From contig SDVU01000288.1 in the NCBI GenBank assembly GCA_016256075.1, positions 1-15,933 of the forward strand: 15,933 nt of DNA. Reading direction: 5' to 3'. Source of the stretch: Dictyocoela muelleri. Taxonomy: Eukaryota > Microsporidia. Under the pieces are notes generated by a model. It worked only from the letters and a program-made list of their open reading frames with translations. It was not told where the DNA came from and searched no databases. Position 1 is the stretch's first letter, and the number at the start of each line of letters is the position of its first letter. The position numbers and the translations under genes were made by a program. Positions 1 through 8,243 of the stretch are shown piece by piece.

Positions 1-247
1 TTTTAAAATCCGAGAAAAAACTATGCTTTCTAATTGAAATGTACTTAAGGAATTCATGACAGGATTTATTATAGCACTGCAATGCCATCCCATCGATGTT
101 TCTTTTGTATTTAACCTTTTTTAAGGAACCCATACACCCTTCACAGTATATAATAGAGCGTAATAGTCCCCTATCCTGCATAAATTCTATCGTTAGATCA
201 TTTGTATTTCTTAGTGACAATATATATTCGAGATTTATATTAATCAT
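1..247 (-). CDS. Merlin/ISXO2-like transposase, N-terminal part (runs off window)
   Basis: Reading leftwards from the ATG at 247, the frame stays open for 82 codons to the window edge. The product has a zinc-ribbon layout: Cys35-x2-Cys38 (YCEGC) and Cys58-x4-Cys63 (QCYNKSC), then YISIRKHSFFSDFK. That CYNKxC...ISIRxxSFF block is the hallmark of the N-terminal zinc ribbon of ISXO2/IS1595-type transposases, known in eukaryotes as the Merlin superfamily. The DDE catalytic domain would lie beyond position 1. Unlike the two other Merlin-like relics here, this frame is undamaged as far as it can be seen, so it may be a younger or active copy. A run of five C sits directly before the ATG, which supports this start. 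The family call rests on motif recognition, not a search. Confidence 0.8.
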   Translation of the reverse strand, partial: MININLEYILSLRNTNDLTIEFMQDRGLLRSIIYCEGCMGSLKKVKYKRNIDGMALQCYNKSCHEFLKYISIRKHSFFSDFK

Positions 248-254
248 GGGGGTG

Positions 255-287
255 TCGGTTTTTTTCCCCTATAGGGGAAAAAACCGA
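255..287. promoter_or_regulatory. 33-nt near-perfect palindrome (TCGG-T7-CCCC-TATA-GGGG-A6-CCGA) upstream of the transposase
   Basis: The two halves are reverse complements except for one extra T. The centre CCCCTATAGGGG is a perfect 12-nt palindrome. It begins 8 nt upstream of the transposase ATG at 247, so it may form a cruciform or be a binding site in the promoter. It could also be part of the element's terminal region, because GATCCAAAAAT lies just outside it at 291-301. Function is inferred only from position. Confidence 0.6.
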
Positions 288-639
288 ACAGATCCAAAAA
301 TTTTTATATTCTCAAAAAGTATAAAAAATTCACATTCTCGAAAATATTGCCTTCAATTCCAATTAATATTTATTTTTAATGACAAAATAAATAACGATGA
401 GTTTATAAATATTATCGTTATGCCATATTTAACCTGAAAATATATTTATACTTTAAAATGTAAATTATCATTAAAAAATCTATTTTAGGTCTCGATTAAT
501 AAAATGATAAATAGGTAAAGATTAAATTATCAAAAATTAAATAATAAAATCAAAATTTATTCATTAAAATCAAAATTTATTCATTAAAATCAAAATTTAT
601 TTAAACTAGGATTTAAATCTTTTAAATTCTGATTTGATA
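288..639. other. A+T-rich intergenic stretch
   Basis: No coding signal on either strand. The apparent plus-strand frame at 96-437 is the antisense shadow of the transposase and continues into low-complexity sequence. The only structure seen is the 20-nt tandem repeat at 541-600. Confidence 0.6.
541..600. repeat. 20-nt tandem repeat, 3 copies
   Basis: Three consecutive 20-nt units of the form TCATTAAAATCAAAATTTAT; the second and third are identical and the first differs slightly. It lies just downstream of the stop codon of the minus-strand bromodomain gene, in its 3' flank. Confidence 0.85.
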
Positions 640-1752
640 TCATTCATCAAAATCATTTATCTTCTTCCTCGGATTGTTTGTTCTAAACGAAATATATTCT
701 TCAACTTCTTTCAAAACAAAATTTGGAACTATTTTAAAATCAATATCAACTTCATCCTTATTTTCTAAATCAAGATCAGGAATTCCTTTCTTCAAAATAT
801 GAGCGATTCTGGTTGTATCATCGACATCCATGTTTGAAATACATTCTGCTAACTTGGCACGTTCTTCAATTGAATAATCTTTTTCATTCAAGCGTCTTGA
901 TTCTTTTTGCAATTTGTTGAAAAGAATTTCGACGTATTCGTCACACTCAGTCTCGAGATCGTGAATTTTTATTCTCAGGTTTTTTATTATTCTTTGCAAT
1001 TCAACTATCGAGTAAAGACTATTTTCTAACAAACTATTTAGCAATTTGCTCATTTCAAGACCGCAGTCGTATATTTCAGATCCCTTGGCATTAAAAGTCA
1101 AGCAATTCTGAACCATTGTCTTCAAATCGTCAACAAAATCTTCTCGTCTTTGATAAATTTTGTTTTCCACATTTGCACTAATTGTGCACAAGTCTGTAGG
1201 ATTTTTTATGACATCAAGATATTCAGGTACTAAATTAACATCAACCGGTTCCATAAAAACCCAATTAAATTTTTTATACTTACTCTTCATTATCTCATTT
1301 AAAATATTTTTAGCGTAATCATAATCGACTTCATTCATTTCGGCACGCGTTCTGCCACTTATTTTATCATTACCTCGTGTTTTCTTAGTCCTATTTTGGT
1401 GTATATTTCGCTTAACCGGCATTTTACTCCAAAGATTGTTAAAATACCGTTCTAATTCTTTGCCAGCATCATATACATATGTATTCTCATCGTTATAGGT
1501 AAAACAATTATCAACCATCAACTTGAAATCAGCTTTAAATTCATCTTTATCGGCATATTTTGACATCTTTTTCTCAATTGTACTGAGATCCATTGGATTT
1601 TTTATCTTATCAAAATAATCTGGGATTTCCAGTTTAACAGGATCGACTGGTTCAAGAAATGGAACAGCATTAGAATTTTTCTTAAGTTTTTTAAGTATTT
1701 CCGAACAATATTTCATTTGTCTTTCATGGAGGTCATCGGACATGTGGGGCAT
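640..1752 (-). CDS. BDF1: BET-family double bromodomain protein (Bdf1-like)
   Basis: Encodes 370 residues with the full BET layout. Bromodomain 1 spans about residues 10-110, with PFLEPVDPVKLEIPDYFDKI, NPMDLSTIEKKM and the acetyl-lysine-binding Asn87 in NCFTYN. A basic linker (112-136) follows. Bromodomain 2 spans about 143-245, with FMEPVD, PEYLDVIKNPTDL and Asn221 in NCLTFN. A short helical or coiled-coil stretch lies at about 247-290. An extraterminal NET domain covers about 293-356 (YSIEERAKLAECI, IDFKIVPNFVLKEVEEYI). BET proteins bind acetylated histone H4 and help recruit TFIID in the nucleus. Yeast Bdf1 is nearly twice as long, so this is a compacted version that kept all three domains. 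Translation may start at Met1 or at Met4 (1743); a CCCC run lies only a few nt before Met4, like microsporidian start contexts. It stands alone with no adjacent co-oriented gene. Confidence 0.96.
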   Translation of the reverse strand: MPHMSDDLHERQMKYCSEILKKLKKNSNAVPFLEPVDPVKLEIPDYFDKIKNPMDLSTIEKKMSKYADKDEFKADFKLMVDNCFTYNDENTYVYDAGKELERYFNNLWSKMPVKRNIHQNRTKKTRGNDKISGRTRAEMNEVDYDYAKNILNEIMKSKYKKFNWVFMEPVDVNLVPEYLDVIKNPTDLCTISANVENKIYQRREDFVDDLKTMVQNCLTFNAKGSEIYDCGLEMSKLLNSLLENSLYSIVELQRIIKNLRIKIHDLETECDEYVEILFNKLQKESRRLNEKDYSIEERAKLAECISNMDVDDTTRIAHILKKGIPDLDLENKDEVDIDFKIVPNFVLKEVEEYISFRTNNPRKKINDFDE

Positions 1753-1769
1753 CGATTTTGATTAAAATA

Positions 1770-1901
1770 AATTTTAATTTTGTTATTGAATTTTAATTTT
1801 GTTATTGGATCGTTATTGAATTTTAATTTTGTTATTGAATTTTAATTTTGTTATTGGATCGTTATTGAATTTTAATTGGATCGTTATTGATTTTTAATTG
1901 A
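1770..1901. repeat. Compound tandem repeat upstream of the bromodomain gene
   Basis: Alternating units of about 19 nt (TTTTAATTTTGTTATTGAA) and 14 nt (GGATCGTTATTGAA) are reiterated across this stretch. It begins about 20 bp upstream of the bromodomain gene's start and fills its 5' flank, so the promoter must lie within or very close to it. Confidence 0.85.
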
Positions 1902-2136
1902 ATTCGGCATTGGTTGTCTGTCAATAAAAATGTTTCAAATAATGAAAGAGTCTTTAAAAGAGTTCCATTGGAAAGGAGAAAATCTATTAATTATTTAAAT
2001 TATTTTTATTTGAATTATTCAAATTATATTTTATATTAATTTCATTTTAGAAGTATTAAATTATAATTTTTTGCATTGACAGAAAATCTTATTTTTATCA
2101 GTATTTTTATATTTCTAAAATTATACTTTTTATTTA
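1902..2136. other. Intergenic, no feature seen
   Basis: A+T-rich sequence between the tandem repeat and SINE-like copy 1. No open frame of useful length, and no hairpin or repeat beyond low complexity. Confidence 0.5.
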
Positions 2137-2813
2137 GGCCAGATGGCCTAGTGATGACACTCTTAAATGTAAAAGTAACGAGGTTCAAATTATTTAAAGT
2201 CAATTTAATAAATAATGAGGGAATGACATTAAGCGCTCAATAACTATATAATTATAGTATTTATATACATTTATCCTAGTGTGGTATGATTGATTATTAA
2301 TTAATCAATTCCTTTATAGTGAAGAGCAGAGACTCTCCTAGGTGCGGGGACGCATCGCCGTAAATTAAGTAATGGAAAATAAAAAATCTAAAAGGTCTCC
2401 ATTACTTGTTTTTGCTGAGTCATTGATAAAACGAAATCCATATACAGCTGGACCTCTGGCTAGCTTAAAAGTGACCTATTATCTGAATAATAGGAACCAA
2501 AAGTCTAAAGTTTTAAAGGTCTAAAGGTCTAAAGATCTAAATGTCTAAATGTCTAAAGGTCTAAAGGTCTAAATGTCTAAAGGTCTAAATGTCTAAAGGT
2601 CTAAATGTCTAAAGGTCTAAAGGTCTAAAGGTCTAAAGATCTAAAGATCTAAATGTCTAAATGTCTAAATGTCTAAAGGTCTAAAGGTCTAAAGGTCTAA
2701 AGGTCTAAAGGTCTAAAGGTCTAAAGGTCTAAAGGTCTAAAGGTCTAAATGTCTAAAGGTCTAAAGACTAATGTGGGTGACAACACTCCGAGTTGGTAAT
2801 TATATATATTATC
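2137..2813 (+). mobile_element. SINE-like tRNA-headed repeat, copy 1 (expanded)
   Basis: Aligns by eye with the copies at 5453-5921 and 12579-13046. The head begins GGCCAGA followed by a box A-like TGGCCTAGTGA, which at 10 of 11 positions matches the Pol III A box. The B box (GGTTCAAATTA) is degenerate. Shared body blocks include AATAATGAGGGAATGACATTAA, split here as a 5' and 3' part of the same block, then CTCTCCTAGGTG, GACGCATC, TGAGTCATTGATAAAACGAA and ATACAGCTGG. The element is longer than its relatives because a GGTCTAAA octamer inside it has expanded (2502-2768). The tail ends in an AT-rich TATATATA stretch. No clear target-site duplication was found. Confidence 0.75.
2502..2768. repeat. 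GGTCTAAA octamer minisatellite, about 32-33 units
   Basis: A continuous 8-nt tandem array, mostly GGTCTAAA with interspersed TGTCTAAA and GATCTAAA variants. It lies inside SINE-like copy 1 exactly where copy 3 (12579-13046) has only about two units (AAAGGTCTAAAGG) and copy 2 has about one degenerate unit. The array therefore appears to have grown from a seed in the mobile repeat. The period does not divide by three and it is not coding. Confidence 0.95.
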
Positions 2814-2839
2814 AATATGGTATTCATTATTCATTATTC

Positions 2840-2905
2840 AATTTGTTTCATCTTTAAATCTCCTTTTAATTTGTTTCATCTTTAAATTCATTTTAATTTG
2901 TTTCA
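2840..2905. repeat. 27-28-nt tandem repeat, about 2.4 copies
   Basis: AATTTGTTTCATCTTTAAAT followed by a short variable piece occurs twice, with a third partial copy ending in the CACCCC hairpin. It lies in the 5' flank of the small coding frame at 2949. Confidence 0.8.
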
Positions 2906-2926
2906 CCCCAAAATTAAATTTTGGTG
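2904..2926. promoter_or_regulatory. CACCCC-containing inverted repeat upstream of the small gene
   Basis: CACCCCAAAATT and AAATTTTGGTG are near-perfect inverted halves. The CCCC run is about 40 nt upstream of the ATG at 2949. C-rich motifs close to start codons are typical of microsporidian promoters, so this may be the promoter element of the small gene. This is inferred from position and composition only. Confidence 0.4.
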
Positions 2927-2948
2927 ATTTTACTTTAAAAAAAGAAAA

Positions 2949-3107
2949 ATGAAAATGCCCAACATGAAATTCCCATTTAATCAAAAAATTTTGTCTTCAA
3001 AAATCAAAGAATTAAATGAGAAATTAGAAATGGAGATATTTGAATACAAAACTGGGAATGAAGAGATGATTTCTTTAATAAGAAACGGGAAGTATAGCCG
3101 TATTTAA
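2949..3107 (+). CDS. Small hypothetical protein, 52 aa
   Basis: An uninterrupted 53-codon frame (with stop) starts at ATG 2949. The product is lysine/glutamate-rich and mostly predicted helical, with a heptad-like stretch IKELNEKLEMEIFEYK at about residues 19-34, and it ends GNEEMISLIRNGKYSRI. Its balanced composition differs from the Phe/Ile/Asn/Lys-rich translations of the surrounding A+T-rich sequence, which argues that it is real. In-frame Met3 and Met6 are alternative starts. A CACCCC hairpin 40 nt upstream could be its promoter. It is in the same orientation as trehalase, 381 bp downstream, but the long repeat-filled gap argues against one transcript. I do not recognise the family; a small coiled-coil subunit of a larger complex is possible, without evidence. 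Confidence 0.6.
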   Translation: MKMPNMKFPFNQKILSSKIKELNEKLEMEIFEYKTGNEEMISLIRNGKYSRI

Positions 3108-3182
3108 AATAATCAGTTATTAGGGTTAATTCCCATTTTAAGGATAATATTGAAAAGGATGATTAAAAATCGTATGAAAAAA

Positions 3183-3367
3183 AATATTATACTTTTTTTA
3201 ATATTATACTTTTTTTAATATTATATTTTTTTTAATATTATGCTTTTTTTTAATATTTATACTTTTTTTTAATATTTATACTTTTTATTAATATTTATAC
3301 TTTTTTTTAATATTATACTTTTATTTTTAAAATTTAAATTTTTTTTTAAATTTATACTTTTATTTTT
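3183..3367. repeat. Degenerate 16-18-nt tandem repeat (AATATTATACTTTTTT)
   Basis: About ten head-to-tail units of AATATTATACTTTTTT and longer variants (AATATTTATACTTTTTTTT). The array fills most of the gap between the small gene and trehalase. On the plus strand it is a long T-rich tract upstream of trehalase. Confidence 0.85.
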
Positions 3368-3488
3368 AATCTTCTTTTCAATCTATTACTTATCCCATAG
3401 ATAGTCTCGTAAGTCTAAAACGTTTCAAAATGTTTCTTACAAATTTTGTAAGAGATAAAAAAATAAAAAGAAGACGAAAATACCAAAC

Positions 3489-5318
3489 ATGTTTTTATTT
3501 CTTATTAGTACGTTTTGTAAAAAACTCAATGATGATGTTAAAAGTATTGAAAAGTATACCAATTTCAATATGATGTTGGCCATTCAAACGTTGATTCCTA
3601 AAACTGATTCTAAGGATTTTGTTGATAGGCCGACTAAAAAGCCTTTGAAGGAGGTAGTCGAGAATTTTAAGAAACTTGAAGATGATCTGGGGATTAAACC
3701 TGGGAAGCCCGGTGATACTATGGTCAATAATTTTGATATTCTTGAAAATAACGATTTTACAATGATAAAACGGATGACTGAATTTTTGGAGGAGAATTTT
3801 TATCCAGTAGGTGCTGATATAACGTATTATATGCCTTCTGATTTTAATCCCGAACCTAATTTTATTAAGTCGTTTAAAAATGAAAAAATGAAAAAAATCG
3901 GGAGGCGGTTAAATGAAATTTGGAAAGATTTGTCGAGAAGAAAGGCTGATCTGCCTAAAGAATCAGTTTCGACGCTTTTCGATCTTCCATATCCATTTAT
4001 GGTACCTGGTGGTCGATTTCGTGAATTTTATTATTGGGATACATATTTTATTCTTGAAGGGCTTCTTGTGTGTGACATGCACGTCAGTGCTGTAAATATT
4101 GTAAAAAATTTTATTTTTATTTTGGAAACTCTTGGGTATATCCCGAATGGTACCAGAAAGTATTATGAAAATCGTTCTCAGCCCCCATTTTTTGCGCAGA
4201 TGCTTTTGAAGTTACTCGATGTTGAAAACGGGAAATACAACGATCTAATTTTGACAAAAGGTCTTGAAATGGCTGAAAAAGAATTGGAATTCTTTAAAAA
4301 GTATAAATCGATCAATGTCAAGGGAAGAGATGGTAACATACACGTTCTTAACTATTTTGATGTTCCTACAAATTATCCGCGTCTCGAGTCTTTTAGTGAA
4401 GATGTTAAAAGTTTCAAGGAGCAAAAAATGCAAACTGCTAATGAATTTTATACTAACCTTAAGTCAGGTGCAGAATCTGGTTGGGATTTTTCAAGTAGAT
4501 GGTTATCTGTCGAGACTGATATTTCAACTATCGCTACAACGAATCAAATCCCTGTTGATCTCAATGCGATTTTGTACAGAAGTGAAATTATAATTTCAGG
4601 TTTATATGATCGCAAGAAAAACGATAAAAAGGCGCGATATTTTATGAAAAAGGCGTTAAAAAGGAAAGAAGCCATAAATCAAGTCTTATGGAATGAAACT
4701 GAGGGATCTTGGATGGATTATAATTATAAAACTGGAAAGTTTGTTGATCAGCGATTTTATTTTTCGAACATCACCCCCTTGGTTTATGGAATTGAACCAC
4801 CGGGATCAATAGGGGCTTATGATATTTTAAGAAAATATAAAACTGAACTTTTTGGATACAAAGGTGGCGTACCAGCAAGTGGTGATGGTGTTGAAACAGG
4901 ACAACAATGGGATTTCCCAAATGCATGGGCACCTCATCAGCACATGCTTGTTGAGTTGTTAGTTAATATGAAGGAAGATGATATGGCTTTCCATGTTGCA
5001 AAATCTTTCTTTAATTCGGTATATGCTGGATTTGAAGCCAATAATACTTTTTTCGAAAAGTATAATGTTCTGGAGTTAGGGTTCACTGGAGGTGGTGGTG
5101 AATATGCACCACAGGATGGTTTTGGTTGGACTAATGGTGTTATCCTGGCGTATATGAAATATTTTGGAGATAAGCTTATGGAACCTTTTGATCATAAAGC
5201 AAGTTTTGCGAATATTTCATCGGTATTGAATAGTAAGGTATCTAGTGAATCTAGTTACACGAAAAATATGATCAATTCTTACATTGGCTATGAGGCACCA
5301 ACTTTTGAAGTTAATTAA
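3489..5318 (+). CDS. Trehalase (alpha,alpha-trehalose glucohydrolase, GH37)
   Basis: Encodes 609 residues and hydrolyses trehalose to two glucoses. Both family signatures are present: PGGRFREFYYWDTY at 173-186 and QWDFPNAWAP at 473-482. The catalytic acid is expected at Asp333 in GWDFSSRW, and the catalytic base at Glu538 in GGGGEYAPQDGFGWTNGV; both are intact. The conserved fold begins near residue 30 (LIPKTDSKDFVDRP). The first 12 residues, MFLFLISTFCKK, are hydrophobic and could be a short signal peptide or anchor; Met27/Met28 are alternative starts. An in-frame stop lies a short way upstream of 3489, so this is the most upstream ATG. Length is normal for GH37 and there are no breaks. In microsporidia trehalose breakdown is linked to spore storage and germination, which fits. 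A 17-nt palindrome, CTTACAAATTTTGTAAG, lies in the 5' flank. Confidence 0.98.
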   Translation: MFLFLISTFCKKLNDDVKSIEKYTNFNMMLAIQTLIPKTDSKDFVDRPTKKPLKEVVENFKKLEDDLGIKPGKPGDTMVNNFDILENNDFTMIKRMTEFLEENFYPVGADITYYMPSDFNPEPNFIKSFKNEKMKKIGRRLNEIWKDLSRRKADLPKESVSTLFDLPYPFMVPGGRFREFYYWDTYFILEGLLVCDMHVSAVNIVKNFIFILETLGYIPNGTRKYYENRSQPPFFAQMLLKLLDVENGKYNDLILTKGLEMAEKELEFFKKYKSINVKGRDGNIHVLNYFDVPTNYPRLESFSEDVKSFKEQKMQTANEFYTNLKSGAESGWDFSSRWLSVETDISTIATTNQIPVDLNAILYRSEIIISGLYDRKKNDKKARYFMKKALKRKEAINQVLWNETEGSWMDYNYKTGKFVDQRFYFSNITPLVYGIEPPGSIGAYDILRKYKTELFGYKGGVPASGDGVETGQQWDFPNAWAPHQHMLVELLVNMKEDDMAFHVAKSFFNSVYAGFEANNTFFEKYNVLELGFTGGGGEYAPQDGFGWTNGVILAYMKYFGDKLMEPFDHKASFANISSVLNSKVSSESSYTKNMINSYIGYEAPTFEVN

Positions 5319-5400
5319 AAGTTTGAAGTTAAAAATGATCTAAATTTTTATTTTAAAGCCTTTAGGTGGTTGTTTAATTAATGTTAATTTTGATATATTT

Positions 5401-5417
5401 TTTTAACCCTTAAACGA
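5401..5417 (-). repeat. 17-nt dispersed motif shared with 15240-15256
   Basis: The reverse complement, TCGTTTAAGGGTTAAAA, occurs exactly at 15240-15256 at the edge of the minisatellite cluster. It contains the AAGGGTTAAAA core of the fold-back element at 13047-14686. Here it lies about 35 bp from the 3' end of SINE-like copy 2. It may be a remnant of a related repeat. Confidence 0.55.
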
Positions 5418-5452
5418 TTTTCGACACATTTTTGTGCATAAAATTTTACCAT

Positions 5453-5921
5453 ATAAATATATATATATATTACATGCTGACAACATCTATAGCTGCCAAC
5501 CCGGAGAGTTGTCTCCAACCATAGTCTTATAATCTTTGGTTCCTGGTGTTCCAATAATACGTATTTTCCTAAGCTACCCAGAAGCCCAGCTGTATACGCG
5601 ATTTTCGTTTTATCAATGATTCAACAGGATACAGGTAATTAGAGGCTTTTTCATGATATTTTATTTATCACTACTTTTTGCCGAGATGCGTCGCCACACT
5701 CATCCCCACACCTAGGAGAGTCCCTTCTGCTTCATTGTCATATTAGACCAAGTCTTAATCAGCTATAACACAATATAATAAATGTATATTATATTAAGAT
5801 TATATACTTATAACCGCTTAATGTCATCCCCTCATTATTTATTAAAGAGTGATTTCAGCATTATTCGAACCACGATACTTAAATTTTACAATCAAGAGTG
5901 TAACGCTGAACTATCTGGCCC
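5453..5921 (-). mobile_element. SINE-like tRNA-headed repeat, copy 2
   Basis: On the minus strand it starts at 5921 with GGGCCAGATAGTTCAGCGTTA, of which TAGTTCAG is a box A-like core. Next comes a box B-like GGTTCGAATAA at tRNA-like spacing, then the body shared with copies 1 and 3: GAAGCAGAAGGGACTC, CGACGCATCTCGG, AACGAAAATCGCGTATACAG and GACAACTCTCCGGGTTGGC. It ends in a TATATATATATTTATA tail at about 5453-5470. It is more similar to copy 3 than to copy 1 and lies antisense, downstream of trehalase. No target-site duplication was recognised. Confidence 0.8.
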
Positions 5922-6303
5922 AAAATAATGATAATAGTGTATAAGTACCCTGCTACTAAATTTTCTATTACATAAATTATTTTGATTTATAAAATATTTT
6001 TCAATTTACATTTCTAAAAAATAAAATTATTTGGTCAAGATTTTCTATTTATCAGATTGTAAAAAAATGATCAGCGAAAATTAGAAATTTATCGGGATTT
6101 TAAATCTGTCCGGTGTAACATTTTATAATGTTTTTTGATCCACTTGTAAAATAGTCACACAAAATATTTTATTGTAATAAAGAATGTAGCATCTTGTATT
6201 ACTTATATAAAGTTATTAGTGGTCTTTTGGTTGGTATAAATAAATTTTTATCAAAAAAAAATATTTTTAATTAATTATTAAATTTATTTCATGTAATTTG
6301 CTA
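5922..6303. other. Intergenic, no gene seen
   Basis: A+T-rich sequence between SINE-like copy 2 and the pogo-like transposon. No supported open frame, RNA gene or tandem repeat. Confidence 0.5.
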
Positions 6304-7017
6304 CTGTCTTTTCTCAAAAATAAGAAAGTTTCGTAATCTTGAAAATAAGAAAGAAGCTCTCTTATTTTCGAGATTAAAGTCCTTTCTTATTTTCGAATTT
6401 TTTTCTGATATTTCTAAAAATTTTTAACCCAAGATGAGCAGACATATTTTCAACCAGCTTACAGGAAAAAGCTTCGCTTTAAAATCCAAGCTTGAAGTAA
6501 TAAGGAAATTCAGAACAGAAAAATGAAGACAGATCTAATAAAACACAGGCTGAAACGCCAAGAAAATTTTCTTTCACTAAAAAATGCTCTACACGTGGAT
6601 AAAACAAAAAAATGAAATACTTGAAGTCTTATCAAATTATTTAAACTCCATAATTATTAGTAGAAAAATTTGTAAAGCAGGAAGAAAAAATCCATTTTTT
6701 TAAAATTGATAAAATTCTTTCTGATTATGTTACTTCTATGAATTCTAAGGGGCTTGTCTTAAAGATAAATATTTAAAGACCAAAGATTTAAATTTTGCTA
6801 AGGAATATGTCATTAGCGGGTTAAAATCCTCGGATTGATTCGTAGGAAAATTTAAGAAACGAAATAATCCGGTGCGTCGCTACAGACATCTTTCAGATCA
6901 TTACTACCGAATGCCAAATATTTGGTATCGAGTTTATTAATAAAGCACGCGAACTTATAAAAAACCTTAATATAAAACTAAAAAATATCCATAATTTAGA
7001 TAAGAGGTACTAGTACC

Positions 7018-7237
7018 AGAATATGTCATAAATTTTAATATCAAAATTTTCTTTATAGAAATAAATAATTTTATATACAAGTGTATTATACTATAATAAT
7101 TGAGCTTATATATTTTTCACTATATACAATTAATTAAAAAAATATATACGCTCAATTATTATCGTATAATACACCTGTATATAAAATTATTTATTTCTAT
7201 AAAAAGAATTTTGATATTAAAATTTTTGACATATTCT
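7018..7237. repeat. Fold-back repeat, left copy
   Basis: A near-perfect long inverted repeat. The left arm opens AGAATATGTCATAAATTTTA and the right arm closes with the complement, TTTTTGACATATTCT. The arms are about 90 bp and contain AAATAAATAATTTTATATAC and TACAAGTGTATTATACTATA. The loop is about 40 A+T-rich bases around TTAATTAAAAAAA. A second copy in the same orientation is at 8244-8459. It could extrude as a hairpin and by itself looks like a MITE. Confidence 0.85.
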
Positions 7238-7371
7238 TCCAAATTTTATAAATAATTGCGAAAAAAAATATTAAATACCCCTTATGCCTAATATTGAAAA
7301 ATTAAATACCATTACATAGTTAAATTAGCTAAATATCTACGCACAGAAACAGTGTGCAAACGATTGTTATT

Positions 7372-8159
7372 TAGAGTAGGGTTTTTGTTAAAAAATAAAA
7401 GATGTTCTTCATTCTGACGAAAAATTGATATGTCGTCTTGTATTGAAAAAAAAGAATATATATTATGCGAACCATGTCATAAAAAGCTGTACCCTCGCTC
7501 CGGAACAATTATATATAACAGTAAATTGGCCTATATAACATTTATTTTATTTTTGCATTGTTATTATTACGACAATTGTGATGTAAAATCATTGTGGACA
7601 TTTATTGATATAAATAGAAATACGGGGTTTTTTCATTTTAAGGAGTAATAAAAAGATAATTTACCAGAAATATAATTCCGAAACTGAAAAATTAGGTGGA
7701 AATGACACAATCTTGGAAATTGACGAAACATTAATTGCAAAGAGGAAATAATATAGGGGTAGATAGTTGGTTAAGTGGATGTATTTGGAATTGTTGAAAG
7801 GAATACTCGGAGATGTCATATTGAAGTTTTAAAAGATAAGACCAATGAAAGCTTCAAAAAATAATAAAAAAATGCTGATGAGTCGTATATAATTATGACT
7901 GAGGAACATAAAAGTTATTTAGGACTGAGATTATTGGGATTTCAGCATTACACAATTAAGCATAAAGAAAATTTCGTCGACCCTCAAAATAATAATATAC
8001 ATACACAAACTATTGCATCACTATGGAATATATTTAAAAAGAAAAAACATTCGCTTACGGAATTGCATGGAAAAAGATTCGAGTTATTGCAAAGTATTTT
8101 CATACTATAAAAATAATGTTATTACCTTTGAAGAGTTCATAAAAGATGTTAGAATTTAA
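7372..8159 (+). pseudogene. ISXO2/Merlin-like transposase pseudogene
   Basis: The zinc-ribbon remnant ends YILCEPCHKKLYPRSGTIIY (CxxC visible), the usual start of an ISXO2-like protein. Next come LGGNDTILEIDETLIAKRK (first catalytic Asp in EIDE), then RNTRRCHIEVLKDKTNES-like text in mixed frames. At 7895-8110 an open piece reads TEEHKSYLGLRLLGFQHYTI, KHKENFVDP and HTQTIASLW, the second half of the DDE domain. The expected second Asp (TDEWKxY in relatives) is Glu, and the expected Glu of HTQxIES is Ala, so two catalytic residues are changed. At least two frameshifts or stops separate the pieces. The relic ends with VITFEEFIKDVRI before TAA. Confidence 0.8.
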
Positions 8160-8243
8160 TAAATATATTTAAATTTTAAAATATTTATCAAAATATAAAA
8201 ATTTATTTTTTTGGTCAAAATGCGCATTTTGTTAATAAATTAT

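Noticed and set aside
96-437. 113-codon plus-strand frame
   Set aside because: It is antisense to the recognisable Merlin-like zinc-ribbon frame and continues into low-complexity sequence.
2504-2768. CRISPR-like array
   Set aside because: Eight-base head-to-tail units with no spacers; a simple minisatellite.
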